NCBI RefSeq assembly: GCF_003315795.1
Contig: NZ_QMEY01000001.1
Location: 434,001-498,000 of the forward strand
DNA length: 64,000 nt
Source: Spongiactinospora rosea
Lineage (GTDB): Bacteria; Actinomycetota; Actinomycetes; Streptosporangiales; Streptosporangiaceae
Reading direction: 5' to 3'
In this document: positions 9,040 through 17,268 of the stretch, one piece after another
Position numbering within the stretch: position 1 is the stretch's first letter
Layout: the number at the start of each line of letters is the position of its first letter
Notes under the pieces: model-generated
Databases searched by the model: none
What the model was told of the DNA's origin: nothing
Seen by the model: the letters and a program-made list of their open reading frames with translations, nothing else
Program-made: the position numbers and the translations under genes

Positions 9040-9062
9040 CGACTGTACCGAAGGAGACCCCC

Positions 9063-9395
9063 ATGGCCATCCCTCCGACCGCGAGACCACCGGTTCCACA
9101 GGCGTCCTGCTCCGTCTGCCTGGCCCCGCACCGGCTGATGTACAGAACCTCCGTCGCCCCGCACGACGTCGCGGTCGGCGGCGAGATGCTGCCCTGCCCC
9201 GGCGGGTGCGCAGCACCGCTGATGGCGTACGAAATCCGCGAGGGCGACGTGCTCGGCGTGGGCCAGGTCCGCAACGTCCTCGACGTCCCCGGACGGGACC
9301 TGCACGAGAACGACGTGCAGATCGGCCACGACTGGATCACCCTCGCGGCCGATCTGCCCGTCATCATCCGCTCGCGCACGTCGGCGGTGGCCTGA
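9063..9395 (+). CDS. Zinc-ribbon phage protein
   Basis: This 110-residue protein starts at an ATG with GAAGGAG eight bases upstream. Two cysteine pairs, CSVC near 16 and CPGGC near 45, look like a zinc ribbon. The remainder (REGDVLGVGQVRNVLDVPGRD) is beta-rich. I do not recognise the family. It is the first gene after the tandem hairpins, so its expression may depend on read-through. Confidence 0.65.
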   Translation: MAIPPTARPPVPQASCSVCLAPHRLMYRTSVAPHDVAVGGEMLPCPGGCAAPLMAYEIREGDVLGVGQVRNVLDVPGRDLHENDVQIGHDWITLAADLPVIIRSRTSAVA

Positions 9396-10144
9396 TGCGG
9401 TACGTCGAAATCGAGAGCCAGGCCGAGTACGCGGTGGCACCGGAAGACGCCGACCTGCACGCGTTCGAGGGCTACATCAAGATCGCCCCGGGCGATCGGC
9501 GTCCGCTGACCGTTTCCGGGTCCGCCCACGTCGCGGCCGGCAACACCCCGGTCATCGCCCGCGGCCACGCGACCATCGAGACACGTCGCGGTCAGGTCAC
9601 CGCCTACGACCAGGTCGCCGTCATCGCCTACAGCTCGCGGGTCACCGCGTACGGCGACACGGTGGTCCGCGCCTACGGCAGCAGCGAGGTGACCGCCGGG
9701 GCGCACGTCACCGTCTACCGGTGCGACCGCGAGACCACGGTGACAGGCGGGAAGGTCATCGAGGCCCCGCTGGTACGCCACGGCGACATCCGGCGGTGGT
9801 GCGAACACTACGGCGTCAAGGTCGCCGACGACGACACGATCGTCCTCTACAAGGGCGTTCGCGCGAGTTTCTACTCCGGCTGGGGCATGCACTACCCGCT
9901 CGGCGGGACCGTCACCGCGCCGGACTGGAGCACCTACCCGGACTGCGGCGGCGGCCTGCACCTGTCGCCGTCGCCCGCACACGTGCGCGAATACGTCGAG
10001 CTGTGGCAGCCCGGAATGCGCATCCTCGCCTGCCGCGTCGAGCTCGCCGACAGCATCGTCCACCTCGGCGACAAGGTCAAGGTGCGCCGCTGCACGGTCC
10101 TGCATGAGGTCGATTCCCTCGGTCGCACGCGGGTGGTGGCGTGA
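9395..10144 (+). CDS. Repeat-strand protein with DUF7666-like C-terminus
   Basis: This 249-residue protein starts at ATG overlapping the previous stop. Residues about 40-115 hold short repeats with VTAYDQVAVIAYSSRVTAYG and VVRAYGSSEVTAGAHV patterns, the spacing of a small beta-helix. The C-terminal half contains LYKGVRASFYSGWG and a GGGLHLSPSPAHVREY segment like the DUF7666 domain found in phage and actinobacterial proteins. The biochemical role is unknown. The two-part architecture suggests a scaffold plus a small effector domain. It lies inside the early operon. Confidence 0.7.
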   Translation: MRYVEIESQAEYAVAPEDADLHAFEGYIKIAPGDRRPLTVSGSAHVAAGNTPVIARGHATIETRRGQVTAYDQVAVIAYSSRVTAYGDTVVRAYGSSEVTAGAHVTVYRCDRETTVTGGKVIEAPLVRHGDIRRWCEHYGVKVADDDTIVLYKGVRASFYSGWGMHYPLGGTVTAPDWSTYPDCGGGLHLSPSPAHVREYVELWQPGMRILACRVELADSIVHLGDKVKVRRCTVLHEVDSLGRTRVVA

Positions 10145-10398
10145 TGTCTCGCCTCGACAACCTCGCCGACGTGTGGCCCGAGCGGACCGCCGTCGTCCAC
10201 CGCGCCACCGGCGCGACCGGCACCATCACCCCGTGCCCCGCCGGTGACCCAATCGCCACACAGTACGACTGGGGCCGCCGCACGGCGCACATCCTGCTCA
10301 ACGGGTCCGACCCCGGCGTGGTCTGGGTGACCTGGCGCGACCGGCCCGGCTGCTGGATCCGCCCCGGCGTCCTCCGCAAGGTCAGGAGGGGGGCATGA
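10144..10398 (+). CDS. Hypothetical phage protein
   Basis: An 84-residue beta-rich protein with repeated Trp residues (DVWPERTAVV, QYDWGRRTAHI, GVVWVTWRDRPGCW). The ATG overlaps the previous stop by one base; a GTG three bases earlier is in frame. No family recognised. Confidence 0.6.
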   Translation: MSRLDNLADVWPERTAVVHRATGATGTITPCPAGDPIATQYDWGRRTAHILLNGSDPGVVWVTWRDRPGCWIRPGVLRKVRRGA

Positions 10399-10694
10399 TC
10401 ACCCTGCCCGACTGCCGCATGGTCCTCGGCACCTACGAGGCGTACCACATCGAGTATGTCGGCCACCGCATCGGCGGCGACCTGGACGTGGTCGTGTCGG
10501 CGATCCCGTACGACCATCACGCCCGGCAGAGCTACATCGCCTTCCGCTGTAGCGCGGGGGAGTGGCGGGCGCTGGCCGGCCGGACGCACGACCTGGAGAC
10601 CGCCATCCACCGCGCCGAACGCGAGACGCGCTGGGCCGGATGGGGGTCGCCTGAACTGGCCGCGCTTCTCGATCTTGTGGAGGTGTCCCAGTGA
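10395..10694 (+). CDS. Hypothetical phage protein
   Basis: A 99-residue protein with AGGAGGGG immediately upstream and an ATGA-type overlap with the gene before. It reads TYEAYHIEYVGHRIGGDL near the start and ends in an amphipathic helix. Acidic and basic residues are mixed and there are no motifs. Function unknown. Confidence 0.6.
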   Translation: MITLPDCRMVLGTYEAYHIEYVGHRIGGDLDVVVSAIPYDHHARQSYIAFRCSAGEWRALAGRTHDLETAIHRAERETRWAGWGSPELAALLDLVEVSQ

Positions 10695-10897
10695 CCGGCC
10701 CAGAGCACTACCGCCAGGCCGAACAGCTCGCCGACCGCGCTCACCACTGGACCTACGGCGACGGCGGCGACCCGGTCGTCGGTGCTGCCCTGGCCGCTGA
10801 GGCTCAGGTTCACGCGACGCTCGCCCTGGCCGCCGCGACCGCCCTCAGCGTCTCTGCGTCAGACGATTGGATCGCCGTCGCGGGGGTGAGGTCGTGA
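10691..10897 (+). CDS. Small helical phage protein
   Basis: A 68-residue protein starting at GTG. The pattern HYRQAEQLADRA...AEAQVHATLALAAATAL is an Ala-rich helical hairpin common in small genes of Streptomyces phages and integrative elements. Function unknown. Confidence 0.65.
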   Translation: MTGPEHYRQAEQLADRAHHWTYGDGGDPVVGAALAAEAQVHATLALAAATALSVSASDDWIAVAGVRS

Positions 10898-11175
10898 GCC
10901 TCCCCGCTATCCCCAAGCTCGTCAAGCATCCGGGCCAATACGTCAAGCACACGGGCCGCCGCGTCCGCGACCCGCACCCCTGGCGTACGCGCGCCGCGCG
11001 GTTCCGCCCGACCGCCCATAGCGGCAATTGGGTGCTTCTCGTGGTCGGCCTCACAGAGGCCGGTGTGGCGATCGGCTGGACGGTCGAGTACGGCCCGACT
11101 CTGCCCGGCGCGATCCTCGCGGCCAACGCTTTTCTGCTCCTGTTGCTCCGCTGGAGGGTCCGATGGACGCCGTGA
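10894..11175 (+). CDS. Small membrane protein
   Basis: A 93-residue protein starting at GTG. A basic N-terminal half (KLVKHPGQYVKHTGRRVRD) precedes two hydrophobic segments, VLLVVGLTEAGVAIGW and LAANAFLLLLL, so it is probably an inner-membrane hairpin with a cytosolic basic tail. It overlaps the next gene by 13 bases. Confidence 0.6.
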   Translation: MSLPAIPKLVKHPGQYVKHTGRRVRDPHPWRTRAARFRPTAHSGNWVLLVVGLTEAGVAIGWTVEYGPTLPGAILAANAFLLLLLRWRVRWTP

Positions 11176-11702
11176 ACGAGCCCATGACGCCGCTGATCAT
11201 GCTCGCCGTGGACGGCGTGATTGCACCGTTCGGACGGCCGGGCTCGCAGTGGCAGGAGCACAGGGTCGTGGCCGACGGCTTGACCCTCACTTTGTGGCTC
11301 AACCCGGCGACAGGCCCCAAGCTGCTGAAGCTGGCCGAGATCACCGGGGCGGAACTCGTCTGGGCGACCGCCTGGGATCACGATGCCAACGTCGAGATCG
11401 GGCCTCTGATCGGTCTGCCGACGCAGTCCGTCTGCGTGGTGGGCCAGGATGCGCCGCCGGACCTGGCGGCGAAGATCTGGTGCTTCAAGACCCCCCGAAT
11501 CGCCCAGTACACCGCGGGGCGGCCGTTCGTGTGGTTCGACGACTCCCTCACCCTGCGCGACGCCGCGTACTTGCGCGGGGTCGAGGGTGTCGGCGACCAC
11601 CTCCTGATCCACGTCGAGCCGTACCGCGGGCTGACCGACGACCACATGGAGCGGGCCCGCGCATGGCTCGCCAAGAACCGACGACCACGAGGTGGGTCAT
11701 GA
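11163..11702 (+). CDS. HAD-like protein lacking the catalytic Asp
   Basis: This 179-residue protein starts at an ATG preceded by GGAGGGTCCG. It matches the layout of HAD domains of the Swiss-army-knife RNA-repair type: motif I region LIMLAVDGVIAPF, WATAWDHDAN near 62-71, and FVWFDDSLTLRD near 125. Motif I should be DxDGx. Here the first Asp, the phosphorylated nucleophile, is Ala (AVDG), so phosphatase activity should be lost even though the later acidic motif remains. It may be a binding or decoy version, or a decayed gene. Confidence 0.7.
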   Translation: MDAVNEPMTPLIMLAVDGVIAPFGRPGSQWQEHRVVADGLTLTLWLNPATGPKLLKLAEITGAELVWATAWDHDANVEIGPLIGLPTQSVCVVGQDAPPDLAAKIWCFKTPRIAQYTAGRPFVWFDDSLTLRDAAYLRGVEGVGDHLLIHVEPYRGLTDDHMERARAWLAKNRRPRGGS

Positions 11703-12109
11703 AGGTTCTGCGCTTCGGCGTTGGCGTCGCTATCGGCATCACCCTCGGCCTGGCCGTCCTGTGGCTCGCCCTCCACCTCGGGCCGCGATGGGCGCCGGTC
11801 TTCTTGGCCAGCCTGTTCGTCCTGACAGCGCTCGGCTGGCTGGCTCTCTACTTCATCGCTCGCGCGTCCAGTCAGGAGGCTGAGATGAACTATGCCGCGA
11901 TCATGGACGGGTGCCGCAGACGCAGCACCGAGTACCTGATCCGGACCCACGATGAGGGCGTCCGGTACGCCAACAGCGGCTCGCTGGCAACGCTTGGCGG
12001 CACGACGCTGGAGGCCGTCCGCGAAGTGCTCACCGAGCGCGGTGTGGCCCTGTGCCACTGTGGGGCACCCCCGGGCGGCGTCCACTCCAGGGCGTGCGGG
12101 GAGTCGTGA
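11699..12109 (+). CDS. Membrane protein with cytosolic tail
   Basis: A 136-residue protein. Two N-terminal hydrophobic helices (GVAIGITLGLAVLWLALHL and FLASLFVLTALGWLALYF) precede a soluble region with LATLGGTTLEAVREVLTERG and a C-terminal CHCGAPPGG cluster. The helices are followed by positively charged residues, so the tail is probably cytosolic. Function unknown. Confidence 0.6.
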   Translation: MKVLRFGVGVAIGITLGLAVLWLALHLGPRWAPVFLASLFVLTALGWLALYFIARASSQEAEMNYAAIMDGCRRRSTEYLIRTHDEGVRYANSGSLATLGGTTLEAVREVLTERGVALCHCGAPPGGVHSRACGES

Positions 12110-12468
12110 TGGCCGGGCTCCCGACATACGACTACGGCCGGATCTCGCCCCACGAAATCCGGCATGAGCTCGATGACCGGTGGTCGAAGTTCTACTTCGG
12201 CGACCGCCACATCGCGATTGCGCGTGACGACCTGGAGCGGATCCGGGACGCGCGCCGCCTGGCGCAGGTCCTCGCCGCCCAGGCCGGGATGTGGGACGCC
12301 GACCTCGCCGCCCTGGAGGAGCGCGCGGCACACGTCGTGAAAGCGGGCCCGCCCGCGACCGGCGTTCCGGCCGATGAGCCGTACGGCGGCGATGACCCCG
12401 CCCTCGACGCGCGGGTGACCGCCGTCATGCAGATCCCAGAGACCCACCGTAGGGAGGCCAGCGAATGA
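12109..12468 (+). CDS. Hypothetical phage protein
   Basis: A 119-residue charged protein, HEIRHELDDRWSKFYFGDRHIAI near the start, followed by helical DLERIRDARRLAQVLAAQAG. The ATG overlaps the previous stop. No family recognised. Confidence 0.55.
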   Translation: MAGLPTYDYGRISPHEIRHELDDRWSKFYFGDRHIAIARDDLERIRDARRLAQVLAAQAGMWDADLAALEERAAHVVKAGPPATGVPADEPYGGDDPALDARVTAVMQIPETHRREASE

Positions 12469-12734
12469 TCGGCCGACACCGCGCCGACGACGACTCGACC
12501 GACCCGTCCGCGCTCGCCGCGACCGCGCCGATCGCCGACCTGGCCGACTGGGAGCGCATCTGGCGCGAGACCGACCCGGATGCGTGGCTCGCCCCGCTGC
12601 TGTCGGGCGGGACCCGGGTCGAGCGGGCGATGACCCGGACCATGCGCGAGCGCGGCCAGCTCCTCGCCAAGCGCGTCGGCCGCCGCGCCGCGCGGATGCG
12701 CGCCGCGATCTGGAGGGGGGAGGGGGAGCAGTGA
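12465..12734 (+). CDS. Hypothetical phage protein
   Basis: An 89-residue protein with an acidic N-terminal half and an Arg-rich C-terminal helix (GQLLAKRVGRRAARMRAAIW) that could bind nucleic acid. ATGA overlap with its predecessor. Function unknown. Confidence 0.55.
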   Translation: MIGRHRADDDSTDPSALAATAPIADLADWERIWRETDPDAWLAPLLSGGTRVERAMTRTMRERGQLLAKRVGRRAARMRAAIWRGEGEQ

Positions 12735-13195
12735 AACTCCGCACGCAGGACGAGATCGCCGTCCGGATCCGCGCGGTGGCTGACGCCGACATCTTCGGCT
12801 TCCGCAGCGAGGTCCTGCTTGGTGCTCTCGACCTCGAACACGTCAGGCGTTTCAACCCCGAGATCACGGCGGCTGACTGGAGGGACGCACCTGACGCGGC
12901 CGGCCTGCTGGCCGAGGCCGAGTCGTATCACACCTTCGCTATCGGCAAGATCCGCGACCACCGCGGTATCTCCGCACTGCGCAGTGTGGCGAAGCTCGGC
13001 GAGTACGCGTGGCTGCTGTGCCGGGATGACGTGGTGGTCGCGATGGACGCCGCGCCTTACGAGCAGTACGGCGCGCCGAAGGTCAAGTCGTTCGGCGTGG
13101 GCTTTGACCTGGGGTGGCCGGACGAGCCTGAGCTGAACCGGATGGCCGCCGGAGACGGGTGCTGCCCGGACTGCGAGGAGGGATGCGGCCGATGA
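12731..13195 (+). CDS. Hypothetical phage protein with C-terminal Cys cluster
   Basis: A 154-residue protein starting at GTG after GAGGGGG. It is alpha/beta mixed, with YAWLLCRDDVVVAMDAAPYEQYG and a terminal GDGCCPDCEEGCGR, a cysteine cluster able to bind metal. No family recognised. Confidence 0.6.
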   Translation: MKLRTQDEIAVRIRAVADADIFGFRSEVLLGALDLEHVRRFNPEITAADWRDAPDAAGLLAEAESYHTFAIGKIRDHRGISALRSVAKLGEYAWLLCRDDVVVAMDAAPYEQYGAPKVKSFGVGFDLGWPDEPELNRMAAGDGCCPDCEEGCGR

Positions 13196-13788
13196 GCCAG
13201 CGATACGAGCCCGGCGAGATTATCGACATCACCATCACGGGCGCGCGCGTACTGACCCATACGGACGGCTCGCTGGTCTACGAGTACGAGTACGGCGAGG
13301 CAGGGGCCACCGACCGGGAAGAGGTCCGGCACGAGGCGAGCGCCGTCACGATCACCCGCCGTGTTCCCGCCGCTGGGATGCCCAGGCCGAACGAGGTGTG
13401 GGTGGACGACTTGGGCATCCGTTACCTGGTTGTTGAGAGCGAGGGGCAGATCCGCCTGCATGATGGCGCTCCGTCCGGCTCCCGGTCCGTGGAGCACATC
13501 CACGGGGTGTACGGCCCCATCACGCCCCTGATCCGCGATGAGCTGGCGCGGGAGGACATCACCCCGGACATCGCCCGCCAGGTCTTGTGGTGGTTCGGGC
13601 AGGGCTCGGAGGGGGGCGCAGAAGGCTCGACGTTCGAGAACGGGTTGATCGGCACCATCGCTCATGCGCCCAAGGAAGAACGGCGGCGCCTGGCCCGCGA
13701 GTATCCCGGCTATGTCCAGGCCGTGTACTGGGCCGAGGCCGACGGCGGGATCGACGACCTGCGGCAGATCGCGGAGCGTGACGTATGA
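13192..13788 (+). CDS. Hypothetical phage protein
   Basis: A 198-residue protein. The N-terminal half is beta-rich (EIIDITITGARVLTHTDGSL, VWVDDLGIRYLVVESEG). The C-terminal half is helical with LIGTIAHAPKEERRRLAREY. ATG start overlapping the previous gene. Possibly two small domains. Function unknown. Confidence 0.6.
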   Translation: MSQRYEPGEIIDITITGARVLTHTDGSLVYEYEYGEAGATDREEVRHEASAVTITRRVPAAGMPRPNEVWVDDLGIRYLVVESEGQIRLHDGAPSGSRSVEHIHGVYGPITPLIRDELAREDITPDIARQVLWWFGQGSEGGAEGSTFENGLIGTIAHAPKEERRRLAREYPGYVQAVYWAEADGGIDDLRQIAERDV

Positions 13789-14114
13789 ACCTCGTGCTCG
13801 AAACTCGCGACCAGCCCAATAGGACCGTGCACGTTGGCGCGGTTGCCCTGACGCCTGCGATCGACGAGGACTACTGGGCGTACCGTGTCCGGCTCGGTGA
13901 GCGCCAGGCGATCGTGGGGTTCCCGAAGTTCGGGACCATCGGCATCGGCTTCGCCGTCGAGGAGGACTGGAACGCCAATCTCCCCTACACCTGCGACGCC
14001 GAGAGGATCTACAACCACATCGCACACAACAAGGGCGATGACGACATCAGCGGTGAGGACTGCCTGACAGCGATCCGGATGATCCAGGATGCGGTCAAGG
14101 CGGAGCGAGCGTGA
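13785..14114 (+). CDS. Conserved phage protein, unknown function
   Basis: A 109-residue protein with the distinctive core VGFPKFGTIGIGFAVEEDWN followed by NLPYTCDAERIYNHIAHNKG. I recall this core from other actinobacterial phage and mobile-element operons next to recombination genes. It directly precedes the YqaJ/RecT pair and shares their operon. Confidence 0.65.
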   Translation: MNLVLETRDQPNRTVHVGAVALTPAIDEDYWAYRVRLGERQAIVGFPKFGTIGIGFAVEEDWNANLPYTCDAERIYNHIAHNKGDDDISGEDCLTAIRMIQDAVKAERA

Positions 14115-15163
14115 TGAGCGACCTCATCACCCCGACCGCGCGCCTCCTGGCGCCGTCCGGCCTGCCGCGTGACGAATGGCTCGACGTCCGCCGCCAAGGC
14201 ATCGGCGGCTCGGACGTCGCCGCGATCCTCGGCATGGACAAGCGGCGTGGGCCGCTGCACGTCTACCTCGACAAGCGTGGTGAACTGCGCGAAGAGCGCG
14301 ATGCCAAGCTCGATCGGGCTGCGCGGCGCGGTCACCGCCTCGAAGGGCTCGTGGCCGAGTTCTTCGCCGAGGAGACCGGCCGGATCGTGCTCAACACTCC
14401 CGGAACGCTCCAGCACGCCGAGCACCCGTGGATGCTCGCCAACCCTGACCGGATCAGCTTCGCCGACAGCAACTTCGCGGATCCGGCCGTACTGGAGTGC
14501 AAGAGCCGAACCTGGCGGAGCGCGCGCGCCGAGGACTGGGGTGGTGACGAGCCGCCCGATGGTCCCGCCCTCCAGGCGTATTGGTACCGCGCCGTCACCG
14601 GCTACGGCAAGGCGCACGTCGCGGGCCTGGTCGATGACGACTTCGTGCACTTCGAGCTCGCCGACGACACCGAGCTCATCGGCCACCTCGTGACGCTGGT
14701 CGCCGACTTCTGGCGCGACCATGTGGAGGCCGGCATCCCACCGGAGCCCGGCGATCTGGAGAGCACTGACGAACTGCTGGGGCGGCTGTGGGACGCCACT
14801 GCGGACTCGTTCCGCCTCTTCAATCCAGAGGAGAGCAAGGCGGCCGACGCGCTTCTCGCCCGGCGCGCCGAGGTCGTCGCTGAGCGGAGGGCGCTGGAGC
14901 GCGAACTCGGCGCGATTGAGAACAAGCTCAAGGCCCGGCTCGGTGACGCTGAGATCGCCCTCGCCCCCGGCCGAGAGCTCTACTCCTGGAAGCGCAACGG
15001 CAACTTCGCCTACAAGCGGTTCCGGCAGGCATATCCCGACCTGGCGCGCGAGTACACCCGTACGGCCAAGGCGATCGATGGCGAGCGCTTGGCCGCGGAG
15101 CAACCAGAAATTCACCGGCGCTTTCGCGCCCGCGTCTTCCGAGTTCCAGGGGGAACCGTATGA
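14114..15163 (+). CDS. YqaJ-family phage recombination exonuclease
   Basis: This 349-residue protein belongs to the lambda-exonuclease/YqaJ nuclease family, which resects dsDNA ends 5' to 3' for annealing. Seen: WLDVRRQGIGGSDVAAILG at about 23-41 (the conserved GGSDxAxxLG), RGHRLEGLVAEFFAEETG near 78, a central catalytic pair with LECKS near 133, and a C-terminal coiled-coil-like helix EVVAERRALERELGAIENKL. The ATG overlaps the previous stop; an in-frame GTG lies 3 bases upstream. The RecT gene follows with an overlapping start, so the two act as a RecE/RecT-type pair. Confidence 0.88.
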   Translation: MSDLITPTARLLAPSGLPRDEWLDVRRQGIGGSDVAAILGMDKRRGPLHVYLDKRGELREERDAKLDRAARRGHRLEGLVAEFFAEETGRIVLNTPGTLQHAEHPWMLANPDRISFADSNFADPAVLECKSRTWRSARAEDWGGDEPPDGPALQAYWYRAVTGYGKAHVAGLVDDDFVHFELADDTELIGHLVTLVADFWRDHVEAGIPPEPGDLESTDELLGRLWDATADSFRLFNPEESKAADALLARRAEVVAERRALERELGAIENKLKARLGDAEIALAPGRELYSWKRNGNFAYKRFRQAYPDLAREYTRTAKAIDGERLAAEQPEIHRRFRARVFRVPGGTV

Positions 15164-16122
15164 GCAACCTCGGCCAACGAGTGGCCAACCGCGCCCAGGG
15201 CGGTCAGCGTCGCACCGGCAACGCCGTCGAGCTCCAGAAGAAGAAGGTCGCCACCGCGCGGCAGCTCTTCCAGCAGATGCGGCCTCAGTTCGCCGTGGCG
15301 CTGCCTCAGCATGTGAGCGTTGATCGATTCCTGCGCATGGCGCTCACGGCCGTCCAGAAGACGCCGAAGCTCCTCGACTGCACGCAGGAGTCCCTTCTCG
15401 CCGCGTTGCTGGAGTCTGCCCGCCTGGGACTGGAGCCCGGAACCAAGCAGGCCGCCATCGTGCCGTACGGCAAGACCGCCACGTTCATCGCGCAGTGGCA
15501 GGGCCTGGTGGAACTGATGTACCGCTCCGGCCAGGTCATGTCGGTCACCGCAGAGTTCATCCACGAGAACGACCCGTGGAAATACCGGATCGGCGACGGC
15601 GGCACCTTCTGGCACGAGCCCGACGTGCTTTCCGGCGAGCGCGGGCCGATCGTCCTCGCCTACGCCTACGCCGAGATCAAGGGCGGCGGCCGATCGAAGA
15701 TCGTGACGCTCAATCGCGGCGAGGCCGAGTTCGTCCGGGACAGGTACAGCAAGGCGTACGCCCTCGCCGAGCAGCATCGCCGCGAGGAGCCTGACGAGTT
15801 CGCCCGCGTCCCTGACAAGGGGTGGTTTAACTCGACCTGGCACACCGAATTCGACGCGATGTGGCGTAAGAGCGCCGTCCGCCGCCTCGCGGACTGGGTG
15901 CCGCAGAGCCCGGAGCTGGTGGAGCTGTTGCAGCGCGAGAACCCGGCCGGAGAGAGCGAGCCCCCGGAGGTCGATTTCGACTTCGACGGCGAGGTCGTCT
16001 CCGAGACCGAGGAACCCTATACACCTGATGGAGACCAGGCTGGTGCGCGGTCCGACGTTGACGAGGCCGACTGGCCCCCGGTCGTCAGGCCCGGCTCGGG
16101 AGGCGGCACCGATGCCTCGTGA
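15160..16122 (+). CDS. recT: RecT-family single-strand annealing protein
   Basis: A 320-residue protein with the RecT signature. It reads LPQHVSVDRFLRMALTAVQK at about 48-67, then LLAALLESARLGLEPGTKQA, then AIVPYGKTATFIAQWQGLVE. The C-terminus is acidic (EPPEVDFDFDGEVVSETEE), as in many annealases that interact with host SSB or exonuclease. It partners the upstream exonuclease to repair or recombine replicating phage DNA. Confidence 0.92.
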   Translation: MSNLGQRVANRAQGGQRRTGNAVELQKKKVATARQLFQQMRPQFAVALPQHVSVDRFLRMALTAVQKTPKLLDCTQESLLAALLESARLGLEPGTKQAAIVPYGKTATFIAQWQGLVELMYRSGQVMSVTAEFIHENDPWKYRIGDGGTFWHEPDVLSGERGPIVLAYAYAEIKGGGRSKIVTLNRGEAEFVRDRYSKAYALAEQHRREEPDEFARVPDKGWFNSTWHTEFDAMWRKSAVRRLADWVPQSPELVELLQRENPAGESEPPEVDFDFDGEVVSETEEPYTPDGDQAGARSDVDEADWPPVVRPGSGGGTDAS

Positions 16123-16270
16123 CCCGCACCCCGGGCCCGGCTGCTCCTGCCGGGCCTGCATTGCCCGGACCGACCGGCTTGCCCGCGACGCCAAGGGCGC
16201 CCGCAGAACCGGCTGCCTGACCGCGCTGGCCATGCTCCCCATAGCGCTGATCAAGAGGACCACCCGATGA
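16112..16270 (+). CDS. Very small Cys-containing protein
   Basis: 52 residues. It reads MPRDPHPGPGCSCRACIART with a CxCxxC cluster and a hydrophobic stretch CLTALAMLPIALI, possibly a membrane or metal-binding peptide. It overlaps recT by 11 bases and the next gene by 4, matching the tiling of the operon. Confidence 0.5.
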   Translation: MPRDPHPGPGCSCRACIARTDRLARDAKGARRTGCLTALAMLPIALIKRTTR

Positions 16271-16737
16271 TGTACGCCCTGATCGACAATGACGGCGAGC
16301 TGAACATCAAGCACGGCGCGTGGCGTACCGAGGTCGGCCCCGAAGGGCCGGGCCGGGTGCGCCTCCAGCCGGACCCGGACGGCCACGAGTGGGCCGGATG
16401 GGTCAACGACGACGGCCACCGGCTCGGGCTGCCGCGCAACATCGTCGGCGGCCTGATCCTCAACGCCCTTGGTGCGCCGCCGAGCCCGTACCCCGGGCCG
16501 GTCGTCATCACCGGCTGGGGGCCGCTGCCGCACACCGAGGTGCGCGGCCTGTCCGCCTTCGAGGCCGACGCCGTCCGCGAGATCCACGACCATGCCCGGC
16601 GCGCGCTGGCCGGCGAGGCGGCGAGCTGGGCGGATGACGCCCGTGCGATCGCCGAGTACATGCGCACCACGCCGACTCCCGGCCTCACCGTCCTCGCGGG
16701 CGCGGATGCTCTTGCCCGGCTCAGGGGGCGACTGTGA
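16267..16737 (+). CDS. Phage protein, paralogue of the gene at 44535
   Basis: A 156-residue protein. Its middle (YPGPVVITGWGPLPHTEVRG, then LSAFEADAVREIHDHARRA) aligns with the 110-residue product at 44535-44867 (HGPIVITGWDAVAEEVRGLN then SDQAAAIRQAYDDA). The shared block suggests a small alpha/beta domain kept in two prophage regions. Function unknown. It starts MMY, so either ATG could be used. Confidence 0.65.
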   Translation: MMYALIDNDGELNIKHGAWRTEVGPEGPGRVRLQPDPDGHEWAGWVNDDGHRLGLPRNIVGGLILNALGAPPSPYPGPVVITGWGPLPHTEVRGLSAFEADAVREIHDHARRALAGEAASWADDARAIAEYMRTTPTPGLTVLAGADALARLRGRL

Positions 16738-16814
16738 CCGAGAAGCAGATCGTCATCATCGCTGGCCGCCGCCACGCGCTGGCCGCCGCCCGCAGTCTGC
16801 GAGGCGAGCCGTGA
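16734..16814 (+). CDS. Short peptide, 26 residues
   Basis: GTG start overlapping the previous stop; it ends in an overlap with the next GTG. It reads TEKQIVIIAGRRHALAAARS. It fits the tiling pattern exactly, which is the main support for translation. Confidence 0.4.
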   Translation: MTEKQIVIIAGRRHALAAARSLRGEP

Positions 16815-16939
16815 TCCGCCTGCTGATCGCGCTGGACCAGTGGCTGAGCGCCAGCCGGTGGCGCGTCCCCGCTGTCATGGTCACCGCTGCGGCGGCCACG
16901 GTCGTGCTTGCCGTGGCGCTCACCGAGGTCCTGACATGA
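16811..16939 (+). CDS. Small single-span membrane protein
   Basis: 42 residues from a GTG start. One transmembrane helix (VMVTAAAATVVLAVALTEVL) follows a short amphipathic N-terminus. It overlaps its neighbours by 4 bases on both sides. Confidence 0.5.
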   Translation: MIRLLIALDQWLSASRWRVPAVMVTAAAATVVLAVALTEVLT

Positions 16940-17268
16940 GTGGCCTGCGCATGACCGTGACCTGGGAGTTTTCGGACGGTCCTGCTGAGAAGGCCCTGGC
17001 GCTCGCCGAACGCTGGCTCGCCGAGCAGCTCGGCGAGGGCACGCCGCCGCCGCGCCCGGTCCGCGTCGAGTGCCAGAGCATCACCACGACCCGGCCGAGC
17101 GTGCTGACGGCGCGCCGCCAGGCGCTCGGGCTCACCGTCCGCCAGCTCGCCGCCCGTGCCCGCATCGACCCGCAGGTGATCGCAGCGGCCGAGAACGGTG
17201 CGCTCGCGCCCGGCACGGCCGGTTACTCCAGGGTCTCCGCAGTCCTCACCGACCTGGAAGCCCGATGA
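16936..17268 (+). CDS. Xre-like HTH protein
   Basis: A 110-residue protein. The N-terminal half is a beta/alpha segment (LRMTVTWEFSDGPAEKALAL, then AERWLAEQLGEG). The C-terminal half is an HTH: LTARRQALGLTVRQLAARAR, then IDPQVIAAAENGALAPG. It probably binds DNA. It lies just upstream of a hairpin-rich block and whiB, so it could regulate them. Confidence 0.65.
   Translation: MSGLRMTVTWEFSDGPAEKALALAERWLAEQLGEGTPPPRPVRVECQSITTTRPSVLTARRQALGLTVRQLAARARIDPQVIAAAENGALAPGTAGYSRVSAVLTDLEAR

Noticed and set aside
15112-16593. Long minus-strand frame opposite recT
   Set aside because: Shadow of recT and the following genes, which tile with overlapping starts and stops on the plus strand.
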